Source of the DNA: Hysterangium stoloniferum
Taxonomy: Eukaryota > Basidiomycota > Agaricomycetes > Hysterangiales > Hysterangiaceae
Direction of reading: 5' to 3'
DNA length: 64,000 nt
Assembly: GCA_015178975.1 (NCBI GenBank)
Contig: WHVD01000003.1
Coordinates: forward strand, 992,001 to 1,056,000
This document shows, piece after piece, positions 57,871 to 64,000 of this stretch. The position numbers and the translations under genes are program-made. Position 1 is the stretch's first letter, and each line of letters opens with the position of its first letter. The notes beneath the pieces were generated by a model, which did no database searches, was not told where the DNA came from, and was given only the letters and a program-made list of their open reading frames with translations.

Positions 57871-58980
57871 ATGACCTTAACCAGTGGCAGAACCTCCCGA
57901 ATTCCTACGCCTTCAGGTGCCCCTCGGACGAGAAAGGAATACCCCGACCTAGGACTACCCAGTAATGTCACGACGCGGAAATCATCTCTAATGACTCAAG
58001 AGACCGATACTGTCTTGGAGCCCTCACAAGGTGAGCACAGGCTTCCCGTGAGTGATTTTACTGAAACGAGCAAGAATAACTCCTATTTTAAGTCATCGGA
58101 AACTCTCAGACTCCTTACCGCTCAATCAAACAGAAACGACACCAGTCTGAAATTTCCACCGCCTCAAGTGATGCTACAGAATCCCTTCAGAGGTCAGATA
58201 TATTTCGCTGAACCGGTAAATGACAAATGGGATAAATACTACTCGGGACAAATTGAAGAAAAGAAAGTTGACGCAGTAGCCTCGGATTACTCAGACAGAT
58301 ACCCCAACATGCCGAAGGAGGTGTCCGTCTGGTTAGGCAGATTGAATAGCATCATGATCACTGATTCTTTCTTTTCCCAAACCAGTACTATAGATCAGCT
58401 AGCAGAGCAACTCCCCGAGTGGTCTGAGGAGCTCGTTACTATTAATGTCGCCGGAAGAGGACATGTAAGGCTAGCGTTATTCGAACGGATTCTTGACCTA
58501 GTGGCCATGCACGACGACACATTACAGATCTTATACGTGATCCTAGACCAGGGCAGATCGGTACCTAAGGTGGATTACCGGTATCTTTATACGCGTACAC
58601 TGGAAAGATCCCTATACGAAGCTTCTCCGAACCTCCCATTCGCCTATCACAGCCTGCGACACAGGCTCATTCGCTGCCGTGAGAAACGAGACAAGTTGCT
58701 TATGGAAGTTCTTCACTCCTATGATGATAGTACCCAGGTTCCTGCTTCCCCGGCTCACACGTCCGAAACTTTCATTTGAGATCTCCAAGGATCTCCCAGC
58801 ACTAGCTTTCTGCGCTCTCTCAATTGTAAGTCTATCCTCGAGAGTTTTCCCCAAGACACGAGGGAGGAGATCTTGGGAAGACTCCACAAGAAATCTATTG
58901 CACCCGTTCTTCTGGCCAGCGGAATCAAGACCCTCGGCATCTCACTCCAGGACGACCTCGGACTAGGAACTTCAAACAGA
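57871..58980 (+). pseudogene. gag-like protein of element C
   Basis: It starts MTLTSGRTSRIPTPSG. It is the best preserved of the three related proteins: 302 codons open to a TGA at 58777. Core: KFPPPQVMLQNP, PVNDKWDKYYSGQ, VWLGRLNSIMITDSFF, EWSEELVTINVAG, MHDDTLQILYVILD, LERSLYEASPNLPFAYHSLR and REKRDKLLMEVLHS. The frame continues after the TGA (DLQGSPSTSFLRSLNC, then ILGRLHKKSIAP). Element G has CGA (Arg) at the stop position, so the TGA is a secondary mutation. No nucleic-acid-binding Cys motif, protease or RT before the next LTR at 59025. No database family is recalled; a capsid role is inferred from the position after the primer-binding site. Confidence 0.72.
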
Positions 58981-59024
58981 CCACGAAGGAACGAAGAGCC
59001 AGATACTCCCCACCGTAGAGTTGC

Positions 59025-59498
59025 TGTGAGGAGTATGCTTTTACCACAGTTTCATTGTGGTAAAACACTCCTTTTATTTCATTTATATTTTACATATTCT
59101 ATTCATATTTTTCTATCTTTCATATTCTTCGAATATTGCATATTTCATTAGTTCGAAGCATTGTGTATACTTGTGGGTGCACTCAGCACCAATTAGAACT
59201 CAGACACACTTTAACCCAAGAACCACCACTCGTAAGGCACAAACTAGGTCTACTACGAGCGGTGATCAGGGTAACGTGTCAGCTACCACATAGGTAGCAT
59301 TATCTGAACTACTGAATACTTCTGGCCTCGAACTGTAATAGTCGAGGCCTCCACTCGAACCATTGCACTCATTGACTCCTTCGTCATCTTGTGCTCTTTC
59401 TCTCACTTTCTCTTATATTGCACCGAATAGGTCAATATCCTCCTCTTCCACTCATTTCTTCGTATATAGAACGGTCAGAACTTCTGCCACTCTTCACA
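59025..59498 (+). mobile_element. 5' LTR of gag-only element I
   Basis: The sequence is 474 bp, starts TGTGAGGAGTATGC and ends GCCACTCTTCACA, with the primer-binding site TGGTGATCCGGGCCGGAC from 59500. It has hairpins GGTGC...GCACC (59176-59190) and 59213-59272. It inserted in or next to the 3' part of element C, whose own 3' LTR is not seen. Confidence 0.85.
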
Positions 59499-59580
59499 GT
59501 GGTGATCCGGGCCGGACTGTACTTTCCCTACGAAGAAAATATTATATTCAAATACGAAATTCTAACTATACAGCTGCGAG

Positions 59581-60947
59581 GTGTCAACATTCGCAACTTC
59601 GCAAAAGGCTGTCTGGAACTCCTCGCACGCTGAGCGTTGCAAATCTGGTCAAATGGAAGGTAACTCGAACTTCGAGCAGTCGAGTCCCTTGGAAAGGCAA
59701 AATGCTCGCATCTTCATAAAGGATACCCTGGTCTTCCCGCCGAGACAAGTTATGCTCGAGCATCATGGCCAACTACTTTATTTGGAGCCTGTCAATGTGA
59801 AGTGGAGCTCCTACTACACTTCTAGAGTTTCGAGAGATAAGGTTGTCACTGCCACGAAGGATTACAGGACTAGATACCCATCCATGCCTGCAACAGTAGC
59901 AGTTTGGCTAGGTCGGTATCATGGCATCATATCAGCACACGATTTATTCACTTGGCCTGGAACTCTCGACGAGGTAACAAAGTTGATCCCGAAGTGGTCA
60001 AACGAAGTGATGTTCTTCCGAGAAAAGGGAATAGCGAGTATCAAGATGGAACTGTTCACTCTCCTCACTGATTTACTTTGTGTGCATGATGATCTGCTAC
60101 AGATTATGCATGTATTGCTCGGAGGGGACCACATCGTGCCAAGGGTTGATACAGATTTCTTATACATTCAAACATTGAAGGAATCCATATACGGTAAACC
60201 CTCGAATGTGTGCTTCGCCTACTTTACTCTCAGGTCGAGATTGATGCACAACCTGGAGAGATGTAACAAGATGATGGTGGAATTGCTCAATGGGTTTGAT
60301 GAGCCAACACGAAGACCCTCTGGTCCCTTTCACGAAGAATGTCCTGGAATCTATGCCAGATCAACTGCCAAAAACGGACAGTCGTCTTTCTCGAATGCGT
60401 CTGCAGAAAAGATCACAGCCAAAGTCATCTCCAGTTCCCCATCATCCTCAGGTCGAGATTCGCAGTGTCTTGACGAATCTCGCCATCCATCACTTATCCA
60501 TCCTATTCCATTTACTCTTCCGAGTGGACCCTCCAACAAGTCATCTAATAGCTTGAATGATTGGGACTGCGGTAAAGGGTTGGAAACTGGGGGGCAGAAA
60601 TCAGACGATGGTTCTGACAATAGAAAAGGCTCGGAACAGGACTCACTAATGGTAAAGCTATCCCATCTCACAGAGCTCAACAAAAGTCTTCCCATGGAGA
60701 CACCACTGGGAAGTCGTCGACATAAGCCCCTAATTCCAGCATGGGGGGCACTGACAAGGTTTCTGCGAATGGAAGGCAATCATGGACACACCGCGAAGGA
60801 TACCCCTCGACAGACCAAGCCAAGGACGGATACATTTCCGTTCGACCCGGGACGCTCCCTCAAAGATTACATCATATGGGGGACAATCATTATGTTGAGA
60901 GATTGTTCTGGAACAACAGTATCGCAACAGGGGGGCAGTAGAGGGGG
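59581..60947 (+). CDS. gag-like protein of element I, interrupted by LTR at 60948
   Basis: A long open frame of over 450 codons. By alignment with C and G the true start may be ATG 59653 (MEGNSNFEQSSPLERQ). Core: VFPPRQVMLEHHGQ, PVNVKWSSYYTSR, VWLGRYHGIISAHDLF, KWSNEVMFFREKGIA, VHDDLLQIMHVLLGG and TLRSRLMHNLERCNKMMVEL. The C-terminal half is Ser/Pro/Asn-rich. The frame runs into the family F LTR; without the LTR and one TSD it continues at 63366 (GGSRGG-IGEGTYGIVTY) for some 35 codons. It is the least damaged of the three, with no in-frame stop in 1.37 kb. Confidence 0.65.
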
Positions 60948-63365
60948 TGTAATGTATTCAGGGGATTCTCTTAGATAGCTCAATATATGCTATAGTGTCA
61001 CAGAGCTTCAACAATAAAACAAGCAAAGGTCCAGTAATTTAAATACTGATAGATTAATGAGCTGCGCTATGAAGCTTAAACAACTCAAATCAATGCTTAT
61101 TTTGATTATTGAAAGGTTCAATAGAACTGTGTATGACTCTTTTAGCAAATACAAGAACTATTCCTTGAGAATAGGGGCTGGAAGCTGAATATATGCGCAG
61201 TAACTTGGCAGAGACTTGATATAAGAGCTTCGGATTCTTGTATGCTTATTTGTAACTATTAATAGTTATTTAACAAGGTGTTAAATAATTTATTAATAGA
61301 GAAAATAAATTGTATTGGATTATCTGAGTGCTTGTACTTGATTAATTCAATAAACTTAGGGCTGGGCCTTGAGTAATCTAGTATTGGCAGGGATTTCAGT
61401 AAGGATACTTATATACTTATTAGGTTTATTATCTAATTAATAAGCCTAAAGGGTAGCTGTGAGGCTGGGGAACTTAGATGATTAGTGTCAGGAACCGGAA
61501 AACCCGCCGGCCTCCGGGCCCCCGGACCCCATCCTACATGCTCCCGACCCTCTATATTGTATAGTAACAACCGGAGTTCCCACGGGACCCTGTACATCAA
61601 CTCGTTTATGCCTGACTCTCTGTACGCACCCCACCTGTCTGCACCACCTAACCCTCTGTGTCTCATACACCAGTCCTCGGACTCCACCGGACTCCGGACT
61701 CCACTCTATGTACACCCGACACTCTGTGTCTTATGTACCAGTCACCGGACTCCGACCGGACTCCTGGAACCCCTCTAACAGAGCATAGAACCCCGCTCCT
61801 GTTATCTGTCTCTGCGTCTCACACACCAGTCATTGGAAAACCCACCGGACTCCACTGGACCTCCTGCACATCAAGCCTGTCTATACCCGACATTATCTTG
61901 TGCACCAAGTCACCGGACTCCGACCGGACTTCCGGAACCCCTCTAACTGAGCCCTGCTCCAGTTATGGTTAAATGATCTGTCATGATTCGTTCTCCGCTC
62001 CCGTTCCGTTCCGTCCCTAATTCCCAGTTTAGTATTTACCTGTTTTGTTTTATGTTTAATAGTTCTGCCTCTCATTAATACCGGATTTGGTATTATTACA
62101 TTTCACAGTCTATATAAGTCTGCTATGTTCATGTACTTAGAATCCAGTTTCAATCTCGAACTAGTTTTCCCCCGAACAAGTTTGATCCTTGAACAGTCTC
62201 TAGTCCTCTTGTCTGTCTGCACACTCGATTCCCGGAACTCCCACGGGAACTCCGGAATCTATATCTTTCTGTATGCATTCTGTCAGCTCGAAATATGGAC
62301 ACCCGAATGAGTGTACGAGGGCGCAGCCTATAAGCTGAAGCCAAGTCCATCTCAGTCGTTCACCATATCTTTCTGGTAATTATTCTGATATCACCGTTCC
62401 TTGTACTAATAATCCCCGGAACTTTCCCGGGACCTATTGCCCGGGGACTCCGTGGGACTATTTCCCGGAAGCAAGTGTGTGTTCGGAATAGTTACCGGAA
62501 ACCTCCGCGGGACTATCCGTGGAGCCTTGTTTGGGAACTTAACAATTAGCTAAGTCCAAGAGTTGCTGACAAAGATTCAAGATGCTGCAAGTGTAGGTGC
62601 TTGCAGTGAGTGTATCAGACTAAGGCTATTATTGTCCTTAGGATGATTAAATAAGCTGGTGCTGTGCTGCAAATGTGTGTGAGATAGATTGGTTTTATTG
62701 GAAACTTGGCCCTCCTTATATACATTTTGCTAACTCAATGATTAGCTAACTATTTAGTTTATGAGGTCATTAGTGAGATCATAATGACCTCACATTCTAC
62801 TCATTATTTACCCTTTGTTTAACATGTGATTCCCTTCTCTGAGACAAGGGTTCTAACCTCTTGCTTGAACATGAAGGTTCAAGGCCGCGGTCCCGGGACG
62901 GAAGCAAACGATGAGTCGGCGGAACCTAATAATGACTCGGGTAGTCACGTTCGTGACTTGTGTGACTCGGGTAGTCACAATCGTGACTTGTGTGACTCGA
63001 GTAGTCACATTCGTGACTTGTGTGACTCGGGTCGTCACATTCGTGACTCGTGTGACATCCCGACACTGGAGGCTTATCTAATAAGTCACATGACACCCAA
63101 AATGCGCAAACTAGGCTGTAGCAAGGTGCCGAAAGGTAATAACTAAGTAAATAAAATATAAATAATTAGTTAAAAATTATAATAAATTAACTAAGATATA
63201 ATAGCATAATATGAGTTCATATATGCTATTATTTATGCGAAGTTAAAAGGAATAAGGCCTATTTTTCACAATAAACATAATAAAAATACAATAGAAATTC
63301 GAGAAAATATTAAATAATTCAAAGAAAATTAAGAGAATATTATGAGATAATATTGATACATCACA
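60948..63365 (-). mobile_element. solo LTR, family F (copy 3), hosts another LTR
   Basis: It reads TGTAATGTATTCAGGGG at the left and GATACATCACA at the right, the reverse complement of family F, with the TSD GGGGG (60943-60947, 63366-63370). Net length without the nested LTR is about 1354 bp. The U3 array has four GTCAC...GTGAC units (62940-63060). The hairpin is at 62585-62606. Confidence 0.93.
61486..62544 (-). mobile_element. solo LTR, family B-related, nested in family F
   Basis: The sequence is 1059 bp, starts TGTCAGGAACCGG and ends GGGAACTTAACA, with the TSD ATTAG (61481-61485, 62545-62549). It is GC-rich and full of CCGGACTCC-type short repeats like family B, but longer and diverged. 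It carries the shared motif at 62319-62345. Confidence 0.93.
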
Positions 63366-64000
63366 GGGGGTATAGGAGAAGGCACATACGGGATCGTCAC
63401 CTATTGCCAGCAAGAGCATGCAAACGACTTTGTCACCACTCTCGCTGATAGAACAGTCGAGAGTGGGGTGCAGTGCGTGAGCACATAGGTGCAAGTGTGC
63501 GGGAGTATGGGTGTGGTGCATGGATGCAGGTGTGGCAGCATGCAAACGACTGCGTCACCAGTCTCGCCAATGAAATGGTCGAGAGCTGGATGCAGTGCGC
63601 GAGCATGCTGCGAGAGTGCGCAAGTGTGGTGCATGGGTATGGTTTGAAGACGCGGGTGTGCACAGGTCCGGTGCGTGGGCGTGGTTTGAAGGCGCAATTG
63701 CACGGGTGCACAGGTGCGGCGCATGGGCGTAGTTTGAAGATGCCGGTGCACTGCGCGACACGTGAATGTGCGCATGTGCGACACGTGAATGTGCTCACGC
63801 GCGACGCGTGAAGGTGTGCGCGCGTGGATGTAGTGCATGCGTGCGGGAGGTGGTGCGTGCGCATGACGCGTGGAGGCGGTGCGTGTGCACGATGCATGGA
63901 GGTGGTGCATGCGCGTGCGTGCAGGATGTGGTGCATGCGCGTGGCGCGTGGATGTAGTGCACGCGTGCGGGATGTGGTGCATTCGCACGGCATGTGGACG
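63366..64000 (+). repeat. element I continuation and GTGCG-rich tandem repeats
   Basis: The first 100 bp continue the element I frame (CQQEHANDFVTTLADRTVES). A diverged copy of the same peptide follows 130 bp later (HANDCVTSLANEMVES). From about 63600 to the end the DNA consists of imperfect 25-30 bp units rich in GTGCGC/GTGCATG, with alternating purine-pyrimidine runs. Long His/Ala/Thr-rich frames on the minus strand are by-products of the repeat. The array continues beyond the window. Confidence 0.65.

Noticed and set aside
63401-63993. Minus-strand His/Ala/Thr-rich frames of nearly 200 codons
   Set aside because: Produced by the GTGCG tandem array; no start context, domain or splice signal.
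1-64000. CRISPR arrays, operons, prokaryotic signals
   Set aside because: Spliceosomal introns and eukaryotic genes throughout; the regular repeats are minisatellites and LTR arrays without spacer structure.

Overview
This is a basidiomycete (most likely agaricomycete) fungal window. The intact genes are eukaryotic and have GT-AG introns of about 36-117 bp. They encode an Arp2/3 subunit, a Tah18-type diflavin reductase and a BTB/POZ protein of the agaricomycete style. The rest is dominated by LTR retrotransposons nested in each other, as in large, repeat-rich mushroom genomes. Species cannot be fixed from sequence alone.

Layout. 1-6666: a Ty3/gypsy chromovirus (family A) entering from the left, decayed by in-frame TGA codons, with two solo LTRs inside it and a spliced antisense gene between pol and its 3' LTR. 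6712-9565: four LTR families nested in one another. 9566-22064: the only gene island, with a secreted His/Asp-rich repeat protein (-), a small membrane protein (-), a BTB protein (+), ARPC5 (-) and TAH18 (+). 22065-29298: a minus-strand Ty1/copia element interrupted by solo LTRs, ending in a three-layer LTR nest. 29299-39264: a decayed SNF2-like helicase gene (-) and an unrecognised multi-exon gene (+), each split by a solo LTR. 39288-50387: remnants of three gypsy elements (H +, I -, K +), with an inverted duplication and two copies of a 675-bp repeat (J). 51175-64000: three related LTR elements (G, C, I) that share a primer-binding site and a gag-like protein but show no polymerase here, broken up by solo LTRs of family F and by minisatellites.

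LTR families were named from their termini (TG...CA), and most insertions were confirmed by target-site duplications (TSDs) read directly: GACAT, CCCAT, ACACT, GGCA, TGTGA, GGAGT, TAGGG, ATAAC, CATGT, GTGAT, ACCTG, GGGGG, ATTAG. Nearly all are solo LTRs, so LTR-LTR recombination has been extensive.

The most interesting objects are: the intron-containing antisense gene with fungal Zn2Cys6-type cysteine spacing inside the chromovirus; the gag-only LTR family (C/G/I), whose LTRs carry stem-loops that keep pairing although the sequence differs; a 25-nt motif shared by several LTR families; and the systematic Arg-to-TGA decay, consistent with CpG deamination of CGA codons.
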